From: Modestobacter sp. VKM Ac-2977
GTDB lineage: Bacteria; Actinomycetota; Actinomycetes; Mycobacteriales; Geodermatophilaceae
Length of the DNA stretch: 64,000 nt
Reading direction: 5' to 3'
Assembly (NCBI RefSeq): GCF_026968045.1
Contig: NZ_JAPVBQ010000005.1
Span: 62,001 to 126,000, forward strand
Shown here: positions 18,324-25,692 of the stretch, piece by piece
How the letters are laid out: each line of letters opens with the position of its first letter
Numbering within the stretch: the first letter of the stretch is position 1
The notes under the pieces: generated by a model
Told to the model about the DNA's origin: nothing
Databases searched by the model: none
Seen by the model: only the letters and a program-made list of their open reading frames with translations
Made by a program: the position numbers and the translations under genes

Positions 18324-19571
18324 TCAGGCGGCGGCCGGCGCCGGTTGTTCGTCGGCGTGGGCGATGTGCCGCAGCGAGCGCCAGATGAGCACCACGAAGA
18401 CGGCCGACCCGGCGAAGGCGAACCAGAACGGCGCGGTCACCCCCCAGTGCTGCGCGAGCAGCCCTCCGATGCCCGAGCCGACCACCAACCCGCCGTAGAC
18501 GCCCACCACGTTGACGCTGCCCACCCGGCCCTGCAGCGCCGCCGGGACCGCCCGCTGCCGGACGGCGACCGACGTCGTCCCCCAGATGAAGGCGTGCGCC
18601 CCGAAGACGAAGAAGACCGGCAGTGCCACCCACGGGCTGGAGGTGAGGGCCAGCGCCAGGTGGGTCAGCGTCTCGACGACCAGACCGATCCGCATCAGGT
18701 CGCCCAGGCTCACCCGGCGGGTGATCCAGCCGTAGGTCAGGCCGCCGACGATGCCGCCGACCGCACCGACGGTGGTCACCAGCCCGAACCCGATCTCACC
18801 CAGCCCGATGCGCTCGGTGGCGTAGAGCACCAGCACCGACCAGGCGGCGCCGAAGGTGACGTTGAAGATCGTGATGGTCAGCACCAGCGTGCGGACGGCG
18901 GCGTGGTGCCGCACCCAGCGCAGCCCCTCGGCGATGTCGTGCCGCATCGCGGTCCGCCGGCCCTCGACGCGCGCCCGGGCGGGCAGCACCACCCGGGTGA
19001 TCAGCACCGCCCCGAGGGCCACGAGCACCGCCTGGACGCCCAGCGCCCAGGCCGCGCCGACGGTGAACAGCGCCGCACCCAGCGGCGGCCCGGCGAGCTG
19101 GTTCACCGTGATGAACCCGGTCTGCAGGCGCCCGTTGGCCACCGCCAGGTCCTCCCGGGCGACCAGCACCGGCACCAGCGTCTGGGAGCTGTTGTCGGCG
19201 AACACCTCTGCGGTGGCCAGCAGGAAGAGCGCACCGAGCACCGCGACGATGGACACCCGGTCGGTCGCCACCGCCAGGGTGAGCACGATGAGGACGGCGG
19301 CGCGAGCGAGGTCGACGGTCAGCACGATCAGCCGCCGGTCCAGCCGGTCGGTCAGCGCCCCGGCCACCAGGCCGAACAGCAGCGGCGGCAGCCACTGCAC
19401 CGTCGCGGCGAGGGCGACCAGGAACGCGTCCCGGGTGAGCGAGGCGACCAGCAGTGGCCCGGCGGCCAGCGCGATCCCGTCCCCGAGGTTCGTCGTCCAG
19501 GACGAGGCCAGCAACCACCGGAACCCGGTACCGAGCCGCGCCGGGACCAGGACCTCACCGATGCGGCTCAC
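18324..19571 (-). CDS. Major facilitator superfamily (MFS) transporter
   Basis: 415 residues with about 12 hydrophobic helices. It has the MFS loop 2-3 motif region GALTDRLDRRLIVL (about 70-83) and a duplicated counterpart near GGLTYGWITRRVSLGDL in the second half. It resembles enterobactin-exporter/tetracycline-type drug efflux proteins of the EntS/MefA branch (WTTNLGDGIALAAGPLL start). Substrate not predictable. Start is GTG at 19571; TAAGGT 9 nt upstream could be the -10, giving a leader of only 2-3 nt. C-terminus ends in a short Ala/Pro tail. Confidence 0.85.
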   Translation of the reverse strand: MSRIGEVLVPARLGTGFRWLLASSWTTNLGDGIALAAGPLLVASLTRDAFLVALAATVQWLPPLLFGLVAGALTDRLDRRLIVLTVDLARAAVLIVLTLAVATDRVSIVAVLGALFLLATAEVFADNSSQTLVPVLVAREDLAVANGRLQTGFITVNQLAGPPLGAALFTVGAAWALGVQAVLVALGAVLITRVVLPARARVEGRRTAMRHDIAEGLRWVRHHAAVRTLVLTITIFNVTFGAAWSVLVLYATERIGLGEIGFGLVTTVGAVGGIVGGLTYGWITRRVSLGDLMRIGLVVETLTHLALALTSSPWVALPVFFVFGAHAFIWGTTSVAVRQRAVPAALQGRVGSVNVVGVYGGLVVGSGIGGLLAQHWGVTAPFWFAFAGSAVFVVLIWRSLRHIAHADEQPAPAAA

Positions 19572-19670
19572 GAGGAGGAGACCTTAGCCCCGCTCAGGGA
19601 CGGCGTCGTCCTCGTTCCGCTGACGGCGGACGTTCCACGTGCAACCGGCACCGCCCCGGGCGGGTCGACG

Positions 19671-20762
19671 TCAGGCAGCGGCGGGGAAGCGGACGTGCGC
19701 CTCCAGCGTCTGCAGCGACCGGTGCATCCCGACGGTGACCGCCCCCAGGGCGAAGAAGCCCTCGTCGTCGGCGATCTCGGAGTTGCGCAGCAGCGCGGTC
19801 AGCCGGTTCGACGCGGCCACCGCGGTGGCGATCGCGGCGTCCCGGTCGTCGGGCTGGTCCGCGGCGTCGTGGAAGGGCAGCCGCACCACGCCGGCCAGGC
19901 CGTCCAGCGCATCGGCGAGGACCCAGCCGGTGCCGTCGTCCACCCGGTCGAGCCCACGCCGGTGCGGCTGGAACTCCACGACCAGCGTGGTGAGGTCGTC
20001 GACCAGCACGGCCACGCGGTCGAGCGCACGCGACTGGTCCCGGATGCTGCCGGCCGCACCCTGCCAGCGGTGGGCGCGCGGGTTGGCCCGCCGGGCCCGC
20101 TCGACCTGCGTCTCCGCCCGGCGCATCTGCTCCAGGGCGACGTCCAGCGCCTCGCCCCGGTCCTCCCACTCGTGCGGCGCCGGGAGCTGCCCGCTGCGGA
20201 GGGCGGCGGCCATCGACTCCAGGTGCGCGGCCAGGGTCTCCCGGGTGCGGGCGATCCGTTCGACGGCGGTGGTCAGCTGCAGTGGTGGGAACAGCGCCGT
20301 CGTCACCAGCACGCCGATCGCGGCGCCCAGCAGGGTGAGCCCGGCGTAGCGGACGGCGTACTCGGCCGGGTCCGACGTCCCGACCGTCAGCATGAGGACG
20401 GCGGCGAAGCTGACCCAGCTGGCCTGCTCGCGGAACAGCGACCGCCACTGCTCGACCACGATCGCCAGGGCGACGATCAGCGCGATGGTCAGCGCGTTCG
20501 GCACCGCCCGGGTGACCTCGTAGACGACGACGGCCAGGGCGAAGCCCACCAGGATCGCGGCGATGCTGCGCCATGCCGCCGAGGCGGAGTCGGCGATCGT
20601 CGGGCTGACCGCGATGACCGCGCCCAGCGGCGCGTAGTAGGCGTAGTCCGACAGCATCGGCGGCAGCAGCAACGCCACCTGCCAGGACAGCCCGGCCGCC
20701 AGCGCCGCCCGGACCATCCGCTGCACCCAGGGCTGCTGTAGTCGCCCGATCACCCAACCCAC
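19671..20762 (-). CDS. FUSC-family aromatic-acid-exporter-like membrane protein
   Basis: 363 residues from GTG 20762. Six hydrophobic helices occupy about residues 15-150 (for example WQVALLLPPMLSDYAYYAPL, GAVIAVSPTIADSASAAWRS, TLLGAAIGVLVTTALFPPL). A long helical cytoplasmic region follows, with heptad-like Leu/Ala patterning (about 165-330). That topology is typical of FUSC/YdhK-like exporters. The GTG start is preferred over an upstream frame start at 20834 because CATCCT lies 6 nt upstream, matching the leaderless pattern in this window. Substrate unknown. Confidence 0.78.
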   Translation of the reverse strand: MGWVIGRLQQPWVQRMVRAALAAGLSWQVALLLPPMLSDYAYYAPLGAVIAVSPTIADSASAAWRSIAAILVGFALAVVVYEVTRAVPNALTIALIVALAIVVEQWRSLFREQASWVSFAAVLMLTVGTSDPAEYAVRYAGLTLLGAAIGVLVTTALFPPLQLTTAVERIARTRETLAAHLESMAAALRSGQLPAPHEWEDRGEALDVALEQMRRAETQVERARRANPRAHRWQGAAGSIRDQSRALDRVAVLVDDLTTLVVEFQPHRRGLDRVDDGTGWVLADALDGLAGVVRLPFHDAADQPDDRDAAIATAVAASNRLTALLRNSEIADDEGFFALGAVTVGMHRSLQTLEAHVRFPAAA

Positions 20763-20821
20763 ACGACCAGGATGCGGCCCGCCGCCCCGACGACGGCGCT
20801 GGGGTGACGTGACGTCGCTCG

Positions 20822-20857
20822 CCCGAGGGGCCAAAATCGCGACTTTGGCCCCTCGGG
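20822..20857 (-). terminator. Stem-loop after the MerR/TipA gene
   Basis: Perfect 14-bp arms (20822-20835 and 20844-20857) with an 8-nt loop ATCGCGAC. The inner arm is AT-rich (CCAAA/TTTGG). It starts 6 nt after the stop of the minus-strand regulator gene at 20863. Confidence 0.75.
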
Positions 20858-20862
20858 GGAGG

Positions 20863-21621
20863 TCAGCTCTGGCGGGTGGCGTTGGCCTGGACGGCGGTGC
20901 TCACGTACTGCGCCAGGCCGGGGGCGATCCGCTCGTAGTACGCGCTGAACCGCTCGTCCTCGACGTACATCCGGCCCAGCCCGGCGTGCACCTCCGGTGA
21001 GCAGTCGTAGAAGTTGCGGCTGATCTGCTGCCGGTACTCCTCGGCCAAGTCCTGGGCCGCGTTCGAGTCGGCCGGTGCGCCGGCGGCCAGCGCCGCGGCG
21101 AAGCGGCGCTCGACGTCGTCGCCCTCGGCCTTGACCCGCAGCCAGTCCTCCTTGGTCATCGCCGCCGTGCGCCGCTGCGACTGCGCCCAGGCGTCCGAGT
21201 CGCCCCACCTCTCCTCGGCCTCGGCGGCGTACTCCTCCGGGAGCCAGTCGCCGAACACCTCGAACCGTTCCTCCGGGCTCAGGGAGATCCCCATCTGCCG
21301 TGCCTCCATCTCCTTCTCCACGGCCGCGACCATCGCCCGGGTGCGCTCGAGCCGTTCCCGCAGCAGCCGGTGCTGCCGGCGCAGGTGCGCCGCGGGGTCG
21401 GCCTCGGGGTCGTCCAGCAGGGTCGCGACCTCGTCGAGGGGGAACCCGAGCTCGCGGTAGAGCAGCACCTGCTGCAGCCGGTCCAGGTCGTGCGCGTCGT
21501 AGCTGCGGTAGCCCGCCGACGTGCGCTCGCTGGGCCGCACCAGCCCGATCCGGTCGTAGTGGTGCAGCGTGCGCACCGTGACGCCGGCCAGCCGGGCCAG
21601 CTCACCCACCGTCCAGCTCAT
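20863..21621 (-). CDS. MerR-family regulator with TipAS effector domain
   Basis: 252 residues. The N-terminal winged helix-turn-helix is WTVGELARLAGVTVRTLHHY then the R-S-A-G-Y-R-S-Y block (about 3-45), followed by a long coiled-coil (about 80-115). The C-terminal TipAS-type domain (about 140-250) carries the NFYDCSPEVHAGLGRMYVED region that binds thiopeptide-like ligands in TipA. Such activators distort a long-spacer promoter. That promoter is present upstream (21652-21682), so autoregulation is likely. The ATG at 21621 has GAGGAGGGG as Shine-Dalgarno. Diverges from the haloalkane dehalogenase gene, a plausible second target. Confidence 0.88.
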   Translation of the reverse strand: MSWTVGELARLAGVTVRTLHHYDRIGLVRPSERTSAGYRSYDAHDLDRLQQVLLYRELGFPLDEVATLLDDPEADPAAHLRRQHRLLRERLERTRAMVAAVEKEMEARQMGISLSPEERFEVFGDWLPEEYAAEAEERWGDSDAWAQSQRRTAAMTKEDWLRVKAEGDDVERRFAAALAAGAPADSNAAQDLAEEYRQQISRNFYDCSPEVHAGLGRMYVEDERFSAYYERIAPGLAQYVSTAVQANATRQS

Positions 21622-21651
21622 CGCCCCTCCTCTCTCTCGTTGACGGAGACC

Positions 21652-21682
21652 ACGCAACAGCCTGACGTCGCGTCAGGGTCAA
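21652..21682 (-). promoter_or_regulatory. TipA/MerR-type promoter-operator (19-bp spacer)
   Basis: On the minus strand, -35 TTGACC (21682-21677) and -10 TTGCGT (21657-21652) are separated by exactly 19 bp. The spacer holds the inverted repeat CCTGACG-N3-CGTCAGG (21661-21677). The overlong spacer with a central dyad is the hallmark of MerR-activated promoters. Confidence 0.75.
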
Positions 21683-21683
21683 G

Positions 21684-21707
21684 CCACCAAAATGGCCATT
21701 GTGGTGG
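21684..21707. repeat. 24-bp near-perfect inverted repeat in the merR-dehalogenase gap
   Basis: CCACCAAAATGG followed directly by CCATTGTGGTGG; 11 of 12 positions pair. It lies 42 bp before the dehalogenase ATG and next to the MerR operator. It may be an operator or a dispersed palindromic repeat; its CCAAAAT core resembles the hairpin at 20822-20857. Confidence 0.6.
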
Positions 21708-21749
21708 TGCGGGAGGTTCGGACGGGGGGACGGCGGGGAGACCCAGGGC

Positions 21750-22649
21750 ATGGCCGACGACGTCCGCACGCCCGTGTCCGCCGACGACCCGTTCCCGCGC
21801 TCGCGGGTGCAGGTCGCTGACCAGGAGATGGCCTACGTCGACGTGGGGGAGGGCGACCCGATCGTCTTCCTGCACGGCAACCCGACGTCGTCCTACCTGT
21901 GGCGCAACGTCATCCCGCACGTGCGGCACCTGGGCCGCTGCCTCGCCCCCGACCTCGTGGGCATGGGTGAGTCGAGCAAGCTGGCCCACCCCGGGCCGGG
22001 CAGCTACTCCTTCGACCGGCACGCGGAGTTCCTCGCCGAGTTCCTGAGCACCGTCGGCGTCACCGAGCGGGTCACCCTGGTGCTGCACGACTGGGGCTCG
22101 GGGCTCGGCTTCGACTGGGCGGCCACCCACCCCGAGGCGGTGCGCGGCATCGCCTTCATGGAGGCGATCGTCACCCCGATGATCTGGGCGGACTGGCCGC
22201 GGGCCGCCAAACCGGTCTTCCAGGCGATGCGCGGGGAGGACGGCGAGCGCCGGGTGCTCGACCAGAACGTGTTCGTCGAGAAGATCCTCCCCGCCGAGGT
22301 GCGGCGCGGGCTCTCGGCGGAGGCGCACGACAGGTACCGGGCGCCGTTCCAGGAGCGCGCCGACCGCTGGCCGACGCTGGAGTGGCCGCGGCAGCTGCCG
22401 ATCGAGCACGTGCCGCCGGGCGTGCACGACGTCGTCGACCGGTACGGCCAGTGGCTGGCGCACAGCGAGGTGCCCAAGCTGTTCGTCAATGTCGAGCCGG
22501 GGTCGATCCTCGTCGGCCGGCAGCGCGACAAGGTCCGGCGGTGGCCGGCGCTGACCGAGGTCACGGTGCCGGGTGGGCACTTCGTGCCCGAGGACTCGCC
22601 CGACGAGATCGGCCGCGCGCTGGCGGAGTGGATCCCGACGCTGGGCTGA
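21750..22649 (+). CDS. Haloalkane dehalogenase (alpha/beta hydrolase)
   Basis: 299 residues. The catalytic architecture of subfamily II haloalkane dehalogenases is visible: Asn44 in LHGNPTSSYLW, nucleophile Asp114 and halide-binding Trp115 in LHDWGSGLGFDWA, catalytic acid Glu near 249 in NVEPGSIL, and His near 277 in PGGHFVPEDSP. It hydrolyses carbon-halogen bonds of haloalkanes to alcohols and halide, without cofactors. The ATG at 21750 begins just before the typical RSRVQVADQEMAYVD strand. Divergent from the TipA-type regulator across a gap with two palindromes. Natural substrate unknown. Confidence 0.92.
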   Translation: MADDVRTPVSADDPFPRSRVQVADQEMAYVDVGEGDPIVFLHGNPTSSYLWRNVIPHVRHLGRCLAPDLVGMGESSKLAHPGPGSYSFDRHAEFLAEFLSTVGVTERVTLVLHDWGSGLGFDWAATHPEAVRGIAFMEAIVTPMIWADWPRAAKPVFQAMRGEDGERRVLDQNVFVEKILPAEVRRGLSAEAHDRYRAPFQERADRWPTLEWPRQLPIEHVPPGVHDVVDRYGQWLAHSEVPKLFVNVEPGSILVGRQRDKVRRWPALTEVTVPGGHFVPEDSPDEIGRALAEWIPTLG

Positions 22650-22661
22650 GGGGACGGCGGG

Positions 22662-23249
22662 TCAGCCGTGCCGGCCGCTGCCCTGGCGGTCGTGCCGGAT
22701 GGAGGTCATCGCCTCGTTGGCCGCCGCCACCAGCGACTCCGGCGTCGAGGCCCGCCCGGAGAGCGCGACGCCGACGCTGAGCCGCACCCGGTGCTCCACG
22801 CCCGGCAGCGGCCGCAGCGGCTCGTCGAACGCGGCCGCGATCCGCAGGGCGATGCCCTGCGCGTCCTCGGCGGCCTGGATGCCGGGGCAGAGCAGCACGA
22901 AGGTCTGGGCGCTGATCCGGGCGACGACGTCCCCCTGCCGCACGGCGCCGACCAGCCGGCCGGCGGCCTCGGCGCGGGCGGCGTCGGCAACGACGGAGCC
23001 GCGGGTGTCCTCCAGGACGGTGATGCCGTCGAGGTTGCAGGAGAGGACGGCGAGCCGGCCGGTGGCCGGGCCCGCGGCGGCCAGGGCGAGCTCCAGCCGG
23101 TCGATGAGCAGGCTGCGCACCGGTAGGCCGGTGAGTGGGTCGGCCACGGTCCGCTGCCGCAGCCGCTGCGCGAACTGGCGCTGGGCGGCGACGACCGCCG
23201 CCGTCTGCACCAGCACGTCCTGCGACTCCTCGAGCTTGATCGTCTGCAT
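22662..23249 (-). CDS. Degenerate GGDEF-domain protein
   Basis: 195 residues. A short N-terminal helix (about 1-35) leads into a GGDEF fold opening with VADPLTGLPVRSLLIDRLE (about 35-53). The active-site loop that should read GGDEF is SAQTF (RISAQTFVLLCPG, about 110). The Mg/GTP-binding Asp in the second strand is replaced too (SCNLDGITV keeps one Asp). The protein cannot be a normal diguanylate cyclase; it could bind GTP or act as a sensor/scaffold. It is near, but not in, the GGDEF operon at 25.7-30.4 kb. Confidence 0.8.
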   Translation of the reverse strand: MQTIKLEESQDVLVQTAAVVAAQRQFAQRLRQRTVADPLTGLPVRSLLIDRLELALAAAGPATGRLAVLSCNLDGITVLEDTRGSVVADAARAEAAGRLVGAVRQGDVVARISAQTFVLLCPGIQAAEDAQGIALRIAAAFDEPLRPLPGVEHRVRLSVGVALSGRASTPESLVAAANEAMTSIRHDRQGSGRHG

Positions 23250-23392
23250 GACCTCTCCCTGCTCCCGTCCGGCCGCATGCCGGCCGTGGAGGGGGAGTCG
23301 GCAGGACGTCGCCGGCGCTTGAGCGCCCCGGTCGCCGGCCTGCCCCCTCCGGGTGCGGTCGCCGGCAGGCGGGCAGGTCCGCCCGGCCGCCC

Positions 23393-23398
23393 TACGCT
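23393..23398 (+). promoter_or_regulatory. -10 element TACGCT of leaderless small membrane protein gene
   Basis: TACGCT ends 6 nt before ATG 23405. Confidence 0.55.
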
Positions 23399-23404
23399 GG
23401 CGCC

Positions 23405-23632
23405 ATGGGAGGAGAGGTGCTGCTGCTGGTGGTCATCGGGCTCGCGCTGCTCGTGCTCGTCGGACTGGGGGTCCGCGCGGGGCGCACCTCTGGCCGCGGG
23501 GACGCGGCCGGCCTGAACGGCAACGACCCGGCGCGTCCCGGGGACCCCGCCGGCCCGGACGCCCGCGGCGCCGTCAACAAGAGCAGCTGGATGCTCGGTG
23601 GCGGTGGTGGTGGTGGTGGCGGAGGCGGCTGA
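23405..23632 (+). CDS. Small single-pass membrane protein with polyglycine C-terminus
   Basis: 75 residues: one hydrophobic helix (about 4-24, VLLLVVIGLALLVLVGLGV), a hydrophilic Gly/Asp/Pro-rich stretch, then SSWML followed by eleven consecutive glycines to the end. The Gly codons mix GGT, GGC and GGA. No family recognised. The leaderless promoter pattern and start-proximal membrane helix support a real gene despite its size. It lies back-to-back with the GDT1-type exporter gene (10-bp convergent gap). Confidence 0.6.
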   Translation: MGGEVLLLVVIGLALLVLVGLGVRAGRTSGRGDAAGLNGNDPARPGDPAGPDARGAVNKSSWMLGGGGGGGGGGG

Positions 23633-23641
23633 CCGGGGCGC

Positions 23642-24241
23642 TCAGCCGGTCAGGGTGCGGACGGTCTCCACCACCGCGATGACGGCGAAGACCAGGAAGA
23701 GCCCGGCGGCGATCCGGTGCAGCAGCGTCACCGGGAGGCGGTCGGCGAGCTTGCGGCCCAGGAACGCGGCCAGCCCGGAGATCACCAGCAGCGCCGCCCA
23801 TGCCCCGACGAACACCGAGAGCGGCTCGGCGTAGCGGGCGGCCAGCCCTGCGGTGGCCAGCTGGGAGAGGTCGCCCCACTCGGCGGCGAACAGGACGCCG
23901 AAGGAGATCGCCGCCGCACGCAGGAACGACGTCTGCTCCCGGGCCTGCGCGGTGGCCTCGTCCTCGTCCCCGCCCTTGCGGGACTCCCGCCACAGCAGCA
24001 CCGCGCCGGTCAGGAACAGCACCGCGACCACCGCGCTGACCACCGCCTCGGGCAGCAGCGAGAGCAGGCTGCCGGCGGTCACCGCGATCGCCACCTGCAG
24101 GCCGAAGGCCAGGCCGACGCCGACGAAGACCGGCAGCGGCGGGAACCGGGTGGCCAGCACCAGGGTGGCGAACAGCGTCTTGTCGGGCAGTTCGACGGGG
24201 AGGATCAGCACGAAGGCGGCCAGGACGACGGACAGGACCAC
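23642..24241 (-). CDS. TMEM165/GDT1-family cation (Mn2+) exporter
   Basis: 199 residues with six to seven membrane helices in two homologous halves, each carrying the family's acidic motif: ELPDKT (about 19-24) and EWGDLS (about 128-133), the E-x-G/P-D-(K/L)-(T/S) sites that bind the transported cation. UPF0016 proteins export Mn2+ (and Ca2+) from the cytoplasm. The GTG start at 24241 follows GAGAGAGA; the longer ATG frame from 24340 would begin inside the riboswitch and is rejected. A yybP-ykoY manganese riboswitch upstream independently supports Mn export as the function. Confidence 0.88.
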   Translation of the reverse strand: MVLSVVLAAFVLILPVELPDKTLFATLVLATRFPPLPVFVGVGLAFGLQVAIAVTAGSLLSLLPEAVVSAVVAVLFLTGAVLLWRESRKGGDEDEATAQAREQTSFLRAAAISFGVLFAAEWGDLSQLATAGLAARYAEPLSVFVGAWAALLVISGLAAFLGRKLADRLPVTLLHRIAAGLFLVFAVIAVVETVRTLTG

Positions 24242-24317
24242 GAGTTCTCTCTCTGCTCGCGCCGACCGGCCGGGGCATGCGGGGCGCCTCCGTCCGGCAG
24301 CGCACCGATGGGTGGAC

Positions 24318-24420
24318 TGCGGGCGGAAGGTCTCGCCCACCCGCGGCGACGCGGGCCCGCTGACCGGGCGCGCGGACGCGCCAGCATGTCGACCAGCGGT
24401 CGGGGGGCTACTCCCCTTCT
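24318..24420 (-). promoter_or_regulatory. yybP-ykoY manganese riboswitch
   Basis: Minus-strand reading shows the class's 5' consensus AAGGGGAGTAGCC (24418-24406), an internal loop with GGTCGACATGCTGG (about 24379-24396) and the 3' consensus GGGCGAGACCTTCCGCCC (24338-24321). The two conserved loops face each other across GC-rich helices as expected. Mn2+ binding normally turns ON expression of Mn exporters, matching the GDT1-type gene that starts 77 nt downstream. The 5' consensus overlaps the stop codon of larC (TAG, 24410-24408). Confidence 0.88.
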
Positions 24421-25610
24421 GGGTGCAGGAGCGTAGCCGATGCCCCCGGGTACGCCTGGTGCGCCGCCGCGGTCGCCGCCCGCAGCACCTCCTTGGCCGG
24501 CAGCCCGAGCGAGCGGGCCAGCGCCGCCACGTCCTCGAACTCGACGCTGACGTTCACCACCCGGCCGTCGATGCCCGCGACCTTGACGCCCACCGGGCTG
24601 CCGAACACCGCCACGCTGCGTTCGACCCGCTGCAGCGCGACCTTCTGCACCGGCTGCACGCGCAGCCCGATGGTGGAGGTCGCGGCCACGACGACGTCCT
24701 GCACCGCCGCGCGCACCGCCGGCCGGCAGAGCACCGACAGCGTGTGCGCCGGGCGGCCCTTCTTCATCAGGATCGGGGTGAGCCAGGCGTCCGACGCCCC
24801 GGCGGCCAGCAGCTCGGTGAGCACCCCGGGCCACAGCCGGGGGTCCAGGTCGTCGACGTTGGTCTCCAGCAGCAGCCCGGTGGCCGGCTCGTCCACCGGT
24901 TCGCCGAGCACCAGGCGCACGAGGTTGGGCAGCTGCTCCGGGTTCCGGCCGCCGGCGCCCGACCCGACCCGGGCCACCCGCATCGGCGGCAGCGTCGTCC
25001 ACTCCTGCACGTGCGCGGCGAGCAGCGCGGCACCGGTCGGGGTGCACGTCTCCGCCGGCACCGGGCCGGCGACCACCGGCACGCCGCGCAGCAGCTCCAG
25101 GACGGCGGGGCCGGGCACCGGGACGACGCCGTGCGCCCCGCGGGCCGAGCCGCTGCCGAGCGCGACGGGGGAGGCGGTGAGCTGATCCAGCGCCAGGTGG
25201 GCGAACCCGGCGACCACCCCGACGACGTCGGCCAGCGCGTCCAGGGCCCCGACCTCGTGGAAGTGCACCTCGTCGGCGGGCACCCGGTGCACCCGGCCCT
25301 CGGCCACCGCGAGCCGCTCGAAGACGGCCAGGGCACCGTCCCGCACGGCCGGGGCGAGCGCGGCGTCGGCCAGGACCGTCCGGACGTCGGTCCAGGTGCG
25401 GTGGACGTCGCTGGCCGGGGCGTGCACGTGCACCCGGGTGGCGCCCAGCCCGTGCCGGGTGGTCGGCTCGGCGGTCAGGGTGACCGGCTCGACCGGCAGC
25501 GCGGCGACGGCACCGGTCAGCACGTCCAGCGGCACCCCGGCGTCGACCAGCGCGCCGAGCAGCATGTCCCCGGACGCCCCCGCCGAGAGGTCCAACCACC
25601 CGATGGTCAC
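24408..25610 (-). CDS. larC: Nickel-pincer cofactor cyclometallase LarC
   Basis: 400 residues, one continuous frame (some species split LarC into two by a frameshift; here it is not). Family features: the start GWLDLSAGASGDMLLGALVDAG, DEVHFHEVGALDALADVVG (about 115-133), ETCTPTGAALLA (about 180), ETNVDDLDPRLWPGVLTELL (about 240) and TPILMKKGRPAHTL (about 270). LarC inserts Ni into the dithiolated pincer ligand using CTP, the last step of the cofactor made for lactate racemase. larE and larA are not in this window. It lies 80 bp downstream of the GGDEF-LarB fusion gene on the same strand. Its stop codon lies in the Mn riboswitch. Confidence 0.93.
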   Translation of the reverse strand: MTIGWLDLSAGASGDMLLGALVDAGVPLDVLTGAVAALPVEPVTLTAEPTTRHGLGATRVHVHAPASDVHRTWTDVRTVLADAALAPAVRDGALAVFERLAVAEGRVHRVPADEVHFHEVGALDALADVVGVVAGFAHLALDQLTASPVALGSGSARGAHGVVPVPGPAVLELLRGVPVVAGPVPAETCTPTGAALLAAHVQEWTTLPPMRVARVGSGAGGRNPEQLPNLVRLVLGEPVDEPATGLLLETNVDDLDPRLWPGVLTELLAAGASDAWLTPILMKKGRPAHTLSVLCRPAVRAAVQDVVVAATSTIGLRVQPVQKVALQRVERSVAVFGSPVGVKVAGIDGRVVNVSVEFEDVAALARSLGLPAKEVLRAATAAAHQAYPGASATLLHPEGE

Positions 25611-25635
25611 GGGCCGATCATGACCTGACCGGGAC

Positions 25636-25692
25636 GATCATCGGCAGGCGGCCGCCCGACACGCCGGGCCGGACCGCCGTCCGCCGATGATC
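25636..25692. repeat. Inverted repeat and GATCAT elements between larB-fusion and larC
   Basis: GATCATCGGC (25636-25645) is exactly complementary to GCCGATGATC (25683-25692), with 37 nt between. A third GATCAT is at 25616-25621 beside the larC start. The right arm overlaps the stop of the GGDEF-LarB gene. It could be a terminator/attenuator or a regulator site. Confidence 0.5.

Noticed and set aside
23642-24340. Longer (232-residue) form of the GDT1-type exporter
   Set aside because: The ATG at 24340 would lie in the Mn riboswitch and adds a non-membrane, Arg-rich extension with no family similarity.
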